Source: Candidatus Nitrospira neomarina (GTDB lineage Bacteria; Nitrospirota; Nitrospiria; Nitrospirales; UBA8639). From it: a stretch of DNA of 64,000 bases. The stretch spans positions 4,643,001-4,707,000 of the forward strand of contig NZ_CP116968.1 of NCBI RefSeq assembly GCF_032051675.1, given 5' to 3'. The notes under the pieces are model-generated. The model searched no databases, had not been told where the DNA came from, and was given only the letters and a program-made list of their open reading frames with translations. Shown here piece after piece: positions 1 to 8,065 of the stretch. Each line of letters begins with the position of its first letter. Position 1 is the first letter of the stretch. Made by a program: the position numbers and the translations under genes.

Positions 1-241
1 GGCATTCTTGAGATATACTAATTTCCCTCGCTCATGCATCTTATGCATATCTCCACACAACGTGTGGGGAAAATGGCATACATTTTCAATGAAACATCAT
101 GTTTTTTCTTCTTTAGTTGTCATGGACCAAAGGGAATAGTAGATTGAATGAAAATCGCAGGCAAAATAGCTTTTTTGATCGGCTTCCCGCCGAATTCTCT
201 CTCAGAGAGAGTACATAGAACTGTTGAAAGGAGGAAATACA

Positions 242-619
242 ATGAAAATTATGATGCCGGTATCTGTCATGCTTTGGATAATGCTGATTAGTGCCCCACT
301 CCTGAAAGCAGAGGTGATTGTTGAAATATCTGGCGGAGAAGAGGAAGGGATGTCTCTTAAACATCGCCAGGGAAACCCTCGACCTGGTAAAGCCCCAATG
401 CGGATCGAAGAGCCGGATGGGACGCTACGACCTCTTGATTCTGGCTCGATACCCGAGAGTCGTATGAGTACGGAGGGCTTACGGGATGTTCCGGATGCGG
501 GGGGAGGAACAATGGTGAATATTGAGGGCCGGTTTCAGTCAATTCTGAAGGTGCCTGACGGAGCGGACCATGCGATTCATCATCATGAACCTGGGGACCG
601 AGAGCCTTTGAAACCCTGA
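242..619 (+). CDS. small secreted protein of unknown function
   Basis: Product of 125 residues that I do not recognise. The start at 242 is chosen because AAGGAGG lies at 228-234, eight bases upstream; an in-frame TTG at 224 would place this ribosome site inside the coding region. The first 22 or so residues (MKIMMPVSVMLWIMLISAPL) form a signal-peptide-like hydrophobic stretch, so export is likely. The mature part is acidic, rich in Gly, Pro and Glu, and ends in a His-rich segment (DHAIHHHEPGD) that could bind metal. The gene lies 26 bases upstream of the repeat-rich HExxH protein and is probably cotranscribed with it. No catalytic motif is visible. Confidence 0.6.
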   Translation: MKIMMPVSVMLWIMLISAPLLKAEVIVEISGGEEEGMSLKHRQGNPRPGKAPMRIEEPDGTLRPLDSGSIPESRMSTEGLRDVPDAGGGTMVNIEGRFQSILKVPDGADHAIHHHEPGDREPLKP

Positions 620-645
620 AGATTATTGGAAGACTCTTTTCATCC

Positions 646-2532
646 ATGAATTATTCTAAAGTCACCAGACTGGGAGGCCCCTCTCCTTCTCAGTTACCGA
701 TGCCCTTCGGCCTTTGCGTGTCTGGATTTCTGGTCGTTTTATTCTTTGGCTGCTTTGGACCTTTGACCGAGACCTTCGGTGCCACCATTATTATTGTGAA
801 TAAAGATGGTCCCGGGGAAGGATTTAACGATCCTGCGCCTTTTACGCCAGTGGGTGGAAATACGGCCACCACTCTTGGGGAGGCACGGTTGAAAGCATTT
901 GAGTATGCGGCAAATATTTTAGCGCAGGTGCTGGTGAGCACGGTGGGCATTCGAGTCGATGCTCGAATTGATTCTTTAGGAACAGGAATACTGGGATCGG
1001 CTGGCCCTAATACTGTCCATCGGAATTTTCCCAATGCTCCTGTGGCGAATACCTGGTATGTCCAATCTCTTGCCAATAAGCTTGCAGAACAGGATCTGGA
1101 TCTTACGACCAGTGATATAAGTGCCACCTTCAGTGCAAATTTCACGAATTGGTATTTTGGGCTGGATGCCAATCCCCCATCTGGACAATTTGATTTTGTG
1201 ACCGTGGTACTTCATGAAATTATTCATGGCCTTGGATTTTTGTCACTCGTTGATGTGCAAACCGGAGAGAAATTCTTAGGAACCAATGATGTATTTATGG
1301 GTTGGTTGGAGCTTCATGGAGCCAGTCCGGCCAATTACCCCGTCATGACCGATAGCCAAAGGCAATTTGCGAATGTGGCGAACCCGGATCTTCATTTTGT
1401 CGGTGTCAATCTTCAAGGCGGCTCCGGGACCCTGACAGCCGGACGAACGGATACTCATGTTCAGATGTACGCTCCAAACCCGGCTCAATTAGGTTCATCG
1501 GTGTCTCATTTCACGAACACGATTAAGCCTGATCAGCTTATGGAGCCCGGAATAGCTTCCGGAAGGGCGATTCATGATCTCGGGTTAGCTCAACCTCTGT
1601 TGCAAGATTTAGGATGGATATTTGAGGCTGGCGTGAGTTTCCCAACTCGGAATGATGTTAATGGTGACGAGAGGGCAGACCTCGTGTGGCGCAACACGAG
1701 CACGTGGGCTCTCGCGATTTGGTTGATGAACGGTTTTACGATTGCTTCCTCCGGTTCATTAGGCGTGGTGTCGTCAAAGTGGCAGGTTGCCGGTACTGGA
1801 GATGTCAATGAGGATGGGAAAGCAGATGTTATCTGGCGTCACAGCGATACAGGAACGGTCGCGGTGTGGCTGATGAATGGTCTCACGGTCATGTCGGTGG
1901 GCTTTCCGGGTAGTGTCTCTATGGATTGGCAAATCGCGAGTGTAGGTGATGTCAACGGCGACGGGAGGGCGGACCTCGTTTGGCGCAACACGAGTAGTGG
2001 GGAAGTGACGATTTGGTTAATGAACGGTTCCACGATTGCTTCTTCCGGCCATTTGGGCGCCGTACCGTTGGAGTGGCAAATAGTGGGAACGGGAGATATG
2101 AATGCCGATGGAAAAGCGGATCTTATATGGCGGAATAACCTTACCGGCGTAGTGGAAGTGTGGCTAATGCAAGGGCTCACGGTCCTGTCAATAGGTTTCA
2201 CCGGAGGGGTCTCCACGGATTGGCAAATTGCAGGGGTGGGTGATGTGAATGATGACGGGATGGGGGATTTTGTTTGGCGGAAAACGAGTAACGGGGAGGT
2301 TGCAATTTGGTTGATGAATGGGGTGACTCTCAGTTCGCCGGGATTTTTTGGCGTGGTGCCTCAGGGGTGGGAGATTGCTGACACCAGTGATATCAATGGG
2401 GATGGGCGGGCAGATATAATTTGGCGTAACAATCAGACGGGTACGGTGGCGGTGTGGATGATGAATGGGCTCACTATCATGTCGGTTGGCTTTCCGGGCA
2501 GTACCTCACTCAATTGGGAAATCCAACATTAA
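646..2532 (+). CDS. secreted HExxH metalloprotease-like protein with six FG-GAP/VCBS-like repeats
   Basis: 628 residues. An N-terminal hydrophobic segment (about residues 20-45) is a signal peptide or anchor. Residues 190-198 read HEIIHGLGF, a zincin HExxH site with the following Gly seen in metzincins; the third metzincin His is absent (Ser at that position), so the third zinc ligand must be elsewhere or activity is lost. From about residue 337 to the end there are six 49-residue repeats, each with a Ca-binding-like D-x-N-x-D-G-x-A-D loop followed by a VWR...WLMNG strand, as in FG-GAP/VCBS beta-propeller blades. Such proteins are secreted and bind surfaces or carbohydrates. The start ATG has no strong ribosome site. 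Protease function is inferred; the repeats are directly visible. Confidence 0.75.
   Translation: MNYSKVTRLGGPSPSQLPMPFGLCVSGFLVVLFFGCFGPLTETFGATIIIVNKDGPGEGFNDPAPFTPVGGNTATTLGEARLKAFEYAANILAQVLVSTVGIRVDARIDSLGTGILGSAGPNTVHRNFPNAPVANTWYVQSLANKLAEQDLDLTTSDISATFSANFTNWYFGLDANPPSGQFDFVTVVLHEIIHGLGFLSLVDVQTGEKFLGTNDVFMGWLELHGASPANYPVMTDSQRQFANVANPDLHFVGVNLQGGSGTLTAGRTDTHVQMYAPNPAQLGSSVSHFTNTIKPDQLMEPGIASGRAIHDLGLAQPLLQDLGWIFEAGVSFPTRNDVNGDERADLVWRNTSTWALAIWLMNGFTIASSGSLGVVSSKWQVAGTGDVNEDGKADVIWRHSDTGTVAVWLMNGLTVMSVGFPGSVSMDWQIASVGDVNGDGRADLVWRNTSSGEVTIWLMNGSTIASSGHLGAVPLEWQIVGTGDMNADGKADLIWRNNLTGVVEVWLMQGLTVLSIGFTGGVSTDWQIAGVGDVNDDGMGDFVWRKTSNGEVAIWLMNGVTLSSPGFFGVVPQGWEIADTSDINGDGRADIIWRNNQTGTVAVWMMNGLTIMSVGFPGSTSLNWEIQH
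1654..2532 (+). repeat. six in-frame 147-nt tandem repeats within a CDS
   Basis: Repeat starts (the GAT of the DVNGDG-like loop) fall at 1654, 1801, 1948, 2095, 2242 and 2389, exactly 147 nt apart; the last is slightly short. Odd repeats share SSG...LG/FG-V features and even repeats share TVMSVGF-like features, so the array looks like three copies of a 294-nt dimer. Confidence 0.9.
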
Positions 2533-2859
2533 GCAAAGTTAAAAAAAATCTACAACCTTGTGTTTCACCCCACATACCGAAATGTGTCTAAATGGTTGTT
2601 TTCTGATACCAGCGAGTTGAAGTGCGAAACGCATGTGAGTGCATTTGGCGGGAGTCTAAAAGCTGGATTGGGATCAAGAGCACCGGTCGTTGTCTTAGTT
2701 GTCACGCTGGTGCTGGAATTTGCCTTTTCCTAATGGAAAGTTATTGTTTCCGGGTGCATTCCTTTTAAGCGGTCAAAATATTTCGAGCCATTTGTTGAGA
2801 TTAGTCCAATTGGGAGGGCATGATTTGGTAATGACAAACATTTTCCCTTATATGTGAGC
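2533..2859. other. intergenic region, no feature seen
   Basis: 327 bases with no convincing coding potential, hairpin terminator or recognisable promoter. An A-run follows the upstream stop codon, but there is no stem in front of it. Confidence 0.5.
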
Positions 2860-3120
2860 ATGGATATGCTAACGGCCAATGTGAAATGGTGGTGGGCCGC
2901 TATGCTTGCGGGCAGCATCTTACTTGCGGTACCTGGGCATTCCGAGATTGGGGCCATCTTAGGCGATGTGGTTGGGCATTTTTTTTCTGCCCTGATCTTA
3001 GCCATTGTGCCGATTCTGGGATATCGTCTGTTCTATGAACGGATTGGTGAAAAAGAAATCACATATATCTTTGGTGCCGCTTGGATCTATCTTGTGTTTT
3101 CGCAAATGGTTGGATGGTAA
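2860..3120 (+). CDS. small inner-membrane protein of unknown function
   Basis: 86 residues from the ATG at 2860; a GTG two codons upstream (2854) and an ATG at 2866 are alternatives, and none has a good ribosome site. Three hydrophobic segments are visible, at roughly residues 10-28, 36-55 and 66-84, with a charged loop (YERIGEKE) between the last two. No family is recognised. The neighbours are separated by long intergenic stretches, so it is probably monocistronic. Membrane spacing and the lack of stop codons argue for a real gene, but this is a modest case. Confidence 0.45.
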   Translation: MDMLTANVKWWWAAMLAGSILLAVPGHSEIGAILGDVVGHFFSALILAIVPILGYRLFYERIGEKEITYIFGAAWIYLVFSQMVGW

Positions 3121-3758
3121 GAAACTAACTTTATTGCACTGAGTTTAGTCATTCCCAAGCTTTTTTAAGGATTATCGGCATACCCTCGACAAAAAATAGA
3201 AAAGAGGAATATAAGGCGTTTGAAAATTCATCGATGCGGTAGATTGCGAGCCCCCTCCGGTTCAATGCTTGATGTCACTTCTAATCACAATGATGCGTTA
3301 TCAGTGATCCCTGCAATCTCTTTGAGAGCATTTATCTCGCACGCAAACTTGATTTTGATTACATCACGGGGGAACATAAACAGACCTGTAGATATTAGTA
3401 ATCATCACGCACGTATTGGCCTCCTGAGCAGAGAAATTTGGGTTACTTTACTGATTCCTTAGGGACCAACTCATGTGAGGCCGATTTTCCTGGCGAGAGG
3501 GCTTTGGGAAATCGCCCGGGTTCCCTGTGCTTCAGGTGTAGGTTCATCAGATTAGAGGTTCGTTAACACATTGCGTCTGTATAATCATAAGATTGATTCA
3601 TGAACCATAGGATTCATTTTTCTACAATTATTTTTGTTTTATTGTGATTAAGGTTTGGCAGGCTTCATGAATTCTTGAGAAATTTGAAGTTTTCTTTCCC
3701 AGGATTCAAGGATCTGACAAAGATTCCGATGAAACATCCAGAACTAAAAACGGTTGTA
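3121..3758. other. long intergenic region ahead of a riboswitch
   Basis: 638 bases. An open stretch at 3220-3462 has no ribosome site and no recognisable protein character, so I do not call it. The 3' part must contain the promoter of the riboswitch transcript, but I see no strong -35/-10 pair. Confidence 0.4.
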
Positions 3759-3849
3759 TCCTGAAAAAAGCAAACCATCTGAAAGGGTGGGACGCAAAGC
3801 TATGGGCCTACGTCTCGGAGTTTGAGATAAGGTTGCCAGGTTGCCAGGC
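3759..3849 (+). promoter_or_regulatory. c-di-GMP-I (GEMM-I) riboswitch aptamer
   Basis: The GEMM-I core elements occur in order: GCAAACC at 3770-3776, a stem ccatct-GAAA-gggtgg with a GNRA-type tetraloop (3775-3790), GACGCAAAGC at 3791-3800, GGGCCTA at 3804-3810, and two GGTTGCCAGG-type 3' segments around 3831-3848. P1 can form between cctg (3760-3763) and cagg (3845-3848). The base before CAAACC is G (3770), the position that is G in c-di-GMP-binding members and A in the cGAMP-binding GEMM-Ib variants, which favours c-di-GMP; this specificity call is from memory of the family. Confidence 0.88.
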
Positions 3850-3850
3850 A

Positions 3851-3924
3851 AGCCACAGAGTCTCCTTGATCATGAGCGGAGTGGCTTCGCTCGGCATGAC
3901 TCACATGCATAAAGGAGATCTCGT
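3851..3924 (+). promoter_or_regulatory. putative translational expression platform of the riboswitch
   Basis: TCTCCTT (3861-3867) is an exact complement of AAGGAGA (3912-3918), the ribosome-binding site of the next gene. AGCCAC (3851-3856) can pair with GTGGCT (3881-3886), and GAGTC (3858-3862) with GACTC (3898-3902), giving a competing fold that would free the ribosome site. No U-run follows, so control of translation rather than termination is inferred. Confidence 0.55.
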
Positions 3925-4326
3925 ATGTTACACAATCAAGGTTTCTCTCGAATAACCTTTCCCCGAACCCATTCCTTTCCATTTGCATTGAGTGCATTAT
4001 GGACCGTTGTTGTGTTTCTCTGTCTTTTTTCCTCCAATGCACTGGCGGGAGAAGTCACCCTAGCCTGGAATCCTCCTTCCGCAGAATATGGTGGATTCAT
4101 TGTCGCCTACGGAACTTCAAGCGGCAGTTATACGGAGACTCAAGATGTCGGAGCTCAGGCCATGTATACGGTGACAAGCCTGAATCCCGGTCAAACCTAT
4201 TATTTTGCGGTAAAAGCTTACGACCGGGCTCGTAAAATTGAAAGCCCGTTTTCGAACCAGGTGAGTGTTACCTTGCCTATCGGTAATGCGCGCCCTGCCC
4301 CTCCTAAGGATGTAAAGGTTTATTGA
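3925..4326 (+). CDS. secreted fibronectin type III domain protein under c-di-GMP riboswitch
   Basis: 133 residues. Residues 1-42 form a long signal peptide ending near SSNALAGE. Residues 43-125 are a single fibronectin type III domain: VTLAWNPPS strand A, the Y-G-x-F-x-V-A-Y strand, LNPGQTYYFAVKAYD with the hallmark tyrosines, then SNQVSVTLP. A short Pro/Lys tail ends the protein. The ribosome site AAAGGAG (3911-3917) fixes the start. Small secreted FN3 proteins are usually adhesive or matrix components, so c-di-GMP control fits a biofilm role; the ligand effect (on or off) cannot be read from the sequence. Confidence 0.8.
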   Translation: MLHNQGFSRITFPRTHSFPFALSALWTVVVFLCLFSSNALAGEVTLAWNPPSAEYGGFIVAYGTSSGSYTETQDVGAQAMYTVTSLNPGQTYYFAVKAYDRARKIESPFSNQVSVTLPIGNARPAPPKDVKVY

Positions 4327-4990
4327 AATTTGTTTTCTGGGAAAAATGATTACAGATAGATTGTATTTGGATGGGGTGCATCAACGGAAATATCGTAAGC
4401 GGTTTTCACACGGGACTTGTGAAGCTGGCTCCGTGATACTGAAGTTTCCCTACCTCTAAGAAAATTTGCAGAACGAGGCTGTTCCGCGAATGTCCTGTTT
4501 ATCAGGAATTCTTCTCCGGCATTCGTTAAACAATGAATATGAGGACAGGGTCAATGACCTGAAATCTCATGAATATTTTGCGATTTTCTCAAGTCTCACT
4601 CCGTCGAGATTTTTGTAAATGTTCTCAAGAAATTTACATGAAGTCCTACATTATCCCTGTATTTAAAACTGAAATCTTCCCGGTAGAGTGTTATGTGTTT
4701 CCCCCACCTTTGATCGACTTTATCCTGTAATTTTGGTATTCATCCCCATCTAGAAAAACGGTCTACGAAAAAAACCCTTATACTTCACTTCTACTAAGGT
4801 AGAAGGACTGTTTCTAGTGCGGGTTCCTATGGTAAGGTCCACCCCTTGTCAGGGAACTCACCTTGCAATTGACTTAACAGGTTGATGAGGGCACCATAAT
4901 CTTAGAGTTCGTCATGCCCAAAACTATAGAGCGTTCTTCTGACTCCACCCCCCGCACTTCCATCGAATTGAAAGTAATAAGGTAACTGTA
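4327..4990. other. long intergenic region with several inverted repeats
   Basis: 664 bases without a credible gene. Inverted repeats include TTCACA/TGTGAA near 4405-4424, TGTAAAT (4614-4620) with ATTTACA (4632-4638), and the nested repeat at 4750-4817 listed separately. The region is the probable control region of the outer-membrane barrel gene downstream. Confidence 0.45.
4750..4817. repeat. nested inverted repeat, possible operator or structured leader
   Basis: Outer arms CTAGAAA (4750-4756) and TTTCTAG (4811-4817) enclose inner arms CTTCTAC (4788-4794) and GTAGAAG (4799-4805) with a TAAG loop. Both pairs are perfect. It lies about 175 bases upstream of the next start codon. It could bind a dimeric regulator or fold in the leader RNA. 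Confidence 0.5.
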
Positions 4991-6379
4991 ATGATTAATT
5001 CCGTATGGCGAAAAACAAGAGCGGTGCGTCTTTCCCCATTTGGCACACTCAGTGAGCGGAAATGGCCGATTGCTCTTATTCTGACTGTTCTCGTTGCCTG
5101 TGAGGTATTGTCCCCCGTCGAGGGACAGGCTCAATCTTTTTCTGATATGGGACTGTTTTATTTTACCGGGTCTCACCAGCCTATTCAGAATCGGGGGGGG
5201 CTTTTTCGTGAATATATGACGGGAAATGGTTTAGGGGATGGTATCAAAGCCGGTCCGGTCCTACTCCGTCCGTTTTTAGGTGCATCGGAAGTGTATACCG
5301 ACAATGTCTTTAAGAGAGACACAAATACGAAAAGTGACTTTCTTACGACCATCGCGCCTGGAATTCAGGCGTTCATGCCGTTTGCCGGAGGTAAGCATTC
5401 AGTCCTTCTTGACTATCGTGCTGCCCAATTTCTCTACGCAAAATTTACCGAAAATAATGCCCTGGCCCAAGATGCTCTTGGACACGTCAGTTTGAATTAT
5501 CCGGGTGGTTTAGCCATAGACTTGCAGGGAGGCCATTTAGAAGGGTTTGACCCGAGAGGATCGGAAGTGGATACCCAACAAAGGGATATTACCAAATGGA
5601 ATGTGAATCAGTTTTTAGGCCAGATTGAATTCACGGGACAAAAGGCTGGTATCCGTCTTCGCACAAATTTTGATGATGTAAATTACACCAACAATGGGCA
5701 GGCTGCCTCGCGTGACCGGAGCCGTGCTAGTGCCAATCTGAGCGTGTCTGTCGCTGTAACCCACTCAACCCGCGCCCTCGTCGGCGTTCGAATAGTCAAC
5801 AATGATTATAATACGAATAAGCAACAGAATAGTTTCGGTTACGGGGCATATACCGGCTTCAGCCTGGCACCTACCCGCCAACTCTCAGGGGAATTCAATA
5901 TCGGGTACCAGGTTTTAAATTTTGACCACGCGCTCATCGATGAAGACTCAGCCCGTGGCCAGGCCCTCCTTGCAAGGGGGTTAAGCCTAGGATCGGAGCA
6001 GCAGACCTTCTTTTATATGCGAGGAAACCTGGATTGGAACCCTACTTCCCGGTTAAGCTTTCGTCTCCGTCCCTTTTCGAATATTAATCAGTCAGCGGTT
6101 CAGGGTACCTCCACCTATAAACGAATAGGCGTCGACGTGTATGGGAGACAGTCATTTACCAGCCGTCTGGCCCTCAGGGGTAATTTCTACTACGCCAACG
6201 ATAATTTTAATACGAATAGAACGGATGATCGATTTCGCTTAAGGATAGGACCGGAATACCGTACGGTTAAATGGCTGGGCTTTCGCTTTGATTATATTTT
6301 CGAGAAGAGAACCTCAAATATAGCCAATTTTGATTTCAACAGTAATACGTTCATGATTTCCATCGAAGGAATAATCTAG
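4991..6379 (+). CDS. outer-membrane beta-barrel protein
   Basis: 462 residues. A long N-terminal leader with a hydrophobic core around residues 28-43 (ALILTVLVACEVL) and a Q-A-Q cleavage region is followed by a mature protein of alternating polar/hydrophobic strands, many ending in aromatic residues (for example LRGNFYYAND, FRFDYIFEKR). The residues LRPFLGASEVYTDNVFKRDT at about 92-111 resemble the first strand of BBP2-type barrels (outer-membrane porins found with exopolysaccharide loci). It probably forms an outer-membrane channel or assembly factor. No plug domain or TonB box is seen, and transport substrate is unknown. Its position upstream of the polysaccharide locus is suggestive but it is not in the same operon. 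Confidence 0.7.
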   Translation: MINSVWRKTRAVRLSPFGTLSERKWPIALILTVLVACEVLSPVEGQAQSFSDMGLFYFTGSHQPIQNRGGLFREYMTGNGLGDGIKAGPVLLRPFLGASEVYTDNVFKRDTNTKSDFLTTIAPGIQAFMPFAGGKHSVLLDYRAAQFLYAKFTENNALAQDALGHVSLNYPGGLAIDLQGGHLEGFDPRGSEVDTQQRDITKWNVNQFLGQIEFTGQKAGIRLRTNFDDVNYTNNGQAASRDRSRASANLSVSVAVTHSTRALVGVRIVNNDYNTNKQQNSFGYGAYTGFSLAPTRQLSGEFNIGYQVLNFDHALIDEDSARGQALLARGLSLGSEQQTFFYMRGNLDWNPTSRLSFRLRPFSNINQSAVQGTSTYKRIGVDVYGRQSFTSRLALRGNFYYANDNFNTNRTDDRFRLRIGPEYRTVKWLGFRFDYIFEKRTSNIANFDFNSNTFMISIEGII

Positions 6380-6712
6380 AAAAACGGAATGCACCTTTGA
6401 TTCATTCAATTCTCTCGGAACTGTTTCTTGACCTTCGCCATTTATGGGACTAACATTTTTGTGAGTTGTTGAGATCGCCTCGTGGCGGTAGTCCTCTCAT
6501 CCTTTTTGAACAACATGGGGTGAAGTCTTCGGTAAAGATTTCTACCAATTGATAGATCCGGAAATCCCTTAATTTCTTCGTATGTTCCCAATAGTGATAT
6601 CTTTTTTGTTGTGGCAAGAAAGCACTAATGACTAAGGGACGTGATGGGAAATGTTCGTGGATGGGATGAGTCCATGTTTTTCCGTGTTCACTGCTAGATA
6701 AGGAGACTCACT
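6380..6712. other. intergenic region, no clear feature
   Basis: 333 bases. No gene, no convincing terminator. AAGGAG just before 6713 is the ribosome site of the next gene. Confidence 0.4.
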
Positions 6713-7507
6713 ATGAGATCCAAACCAGGAATGACGAGATGGATAAGAGGTCTGGTGCTAATGGTCTTCTTAATATTTGGGGCACTCATGGGACAGGGGA
6801 TGGCAGTGGCCACGGAAGTCCCAATCCAGGTTGAAGGTGATCGGCTAACAGGTCATCTCTCACAGGTGACCTTACGAACGGTGCTGGAGCAATTACAGAA
6901 ACAGTTGGGTATAAAATATGAAGCCCCTGCCGAAGAACTGAATAGAGTCATTTCGGTCGATCTACAGCAAGACAAAATACTCCCGGCCTTGGCCAAAATT
7001 CTGGCGCAGTGGGATTATGCGTTTACGGTCAATGCGGCGGGACGCTTGCAATATCTCTATGTAACTCCAAAGGCTCCACCAAGAGAACCGGTTTCTGAGA
7101 CGAGGAACACAACAGATATTGGATCATCTGATGGTTTGGGTGAATCGGAATTGAGTGCAGATCGGCAAATGGATCCCGGGCAAGAAGAGATGGATCCCCG
7201 TTCATTCCTGTCTCAGGAAGGGGAGCCTGGTGACAATTTTGCTCCAGCCTCCTCATCCTTCTCATCTCCAGGAGAAAGCCCTGGCTTAAGGGGCCCGGTT
7301 GTGGGTGTTCCCATGGATATTCAGCCGGTTCCCGCAGGAACCACGATGCCCATGGTGCCGCCAAGTAGTGCTAGTGGGATGCAGGTGACGCCGCCGGCCA
7401 ACTCACCGGACATGCCAATCATTCCAGCCACAGCCTATCCACCGATGGAGATTGAGCCGGTTCCCAGCTACCTGCAGGAGGAGATGCTTCGGAGTATGCA
7501 ACCGTAA
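6713..7507 (+). CDS. stand-alone STN-domain exported protein with Pro-rich tail
   Basis: 264 residues with an AAGGAG ribosome site. Residues 1-34 are a signal peptide. Residues 35-118 match the STN (secretin and TonB N-terminus) fold: GHLSQVTLRTVLEQLQKQLG, then a VISVDLQQDKILPALAKIL segment and a terminal LQYLYVTPK strand. The remaining 145 residues are low-complexity, acidic then Pro/Met-rich, with motifs MDIQPVP and MEIEPVP repeated. STN domains normally sit in front of a secretin or TonB receptor barrel; neither is present in this protein, so it is a free periplasmic STN protein. It could interact with an envelope machine, perhaps the neighbouring barrel, but no direct evidence exists. Confidence 0.65.
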   Translation: MRSKPGMTRWIRGLVLMVFLIFGALMGQGMAVATEVPIQVEGDRLTGHLSQVTLRTVLEQLQKQLGIKYEAPAEELNRVISVDLQQDKILPALAKILAQWDYAFTVNAAGRLQYLYVTPKAPPREPVSETRNTTDIGSSDGLGESELSADRQMDPGQEEMDPRSFLSQEGEPGDNFAPASSSFSSPGESPGLRGPVVGVPMDIQPVPAGTTMPMVPPSSASGMQVTPPANSPDMPIIPATAYPPMEIEPVPSYLQEEMLRSMQP

Positions 7508-8065
7508 CCGGAAAGTTGAGCTTCAAATAGGAATTCATTTTTAGCTGGTTGCGTGTTGGTCTGAGCACGGACGAGGATGGATTTAGGCTTCAGATGTTGC
7601 CGGTGCATCTCTTTTTTGCCAAAAGTACGTCATCGACATCTTGAAAATCTCTTGGAAGATTTAATGACCTCCGGCCGGATGGTTGATGGTATGGTGTTGA
7701 TTTTGATATAAATCCCCTTTGCCGTATTTGGCCTTTTCCCCCCTCAGTTATGTAACTGGAATCTTCCCGAAGCTTGAGTAGGCCATTTCTTTCTGACGCA
7801 TACCCCAAAATTCATTTTAGAATTTTTTTCACTTCCTGGTCGCCCGCCCCTTTGATTTCATTGGTTTAATTACCGGAATTGAGAAACTAAGCGGATGGTT
7901 CGAGTCGATGTCTTATGAGTCAGAATCTCGTGCAGGGAGATTGGGTAAGGTAGCGTTGAAAAAATGGGTTTGTTGGAGGGATCATTCGCATTTGAATTTA
8001 CACTCGGTCAATCTTTTCCAGGTGCAAAGACAAGGCTCATTCTTGGCTAAAATCGATAAGTAGGC
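7508..8065. other. leader region of the polysaccharide locus
   Basis: 558 bases between the STN gene and wzm. An open frame on the minus strand (7590-7808) has no recognisable features. The region presumably holds the promoter of the large operon; no clear consensus pair is seen. An ops-like octamer is listed separately. Confidence 0.4.
7949..7956 (+). promoter_or_regulatory. ops-like element (GGTAGCGT)
   Basis: GGTAGCGT is identical to the core of the ops element (GGCGGTAGCGT) that pauses RNA polymerase and recruits RfaH in leaders of long polysaccharide operons. It lies 110 bases before wzm on the correct strand. An 8-base match can occur by chance and no JUMPstart context is visible. Confidence 0.25.

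Noticed and set aside
31-69. Two small hairpins (ATGCAT pair; CTCCACAC/GTGTGGGG) as a terminator
   Set aside because: No T-run follows on either strand; only short palindromes.
3220-3462. 80-residue open frame
   Set aside because: No ribosome site, no hydrophobic pattern or domain, lies in a long non-coding leader.
6484-6491. GGCGGTAG resembling the 5' half of ops
   Set aside because: The CGT that completes the element is missing (TCC instead), and the gene downstream is not a long polysaccharide operon.
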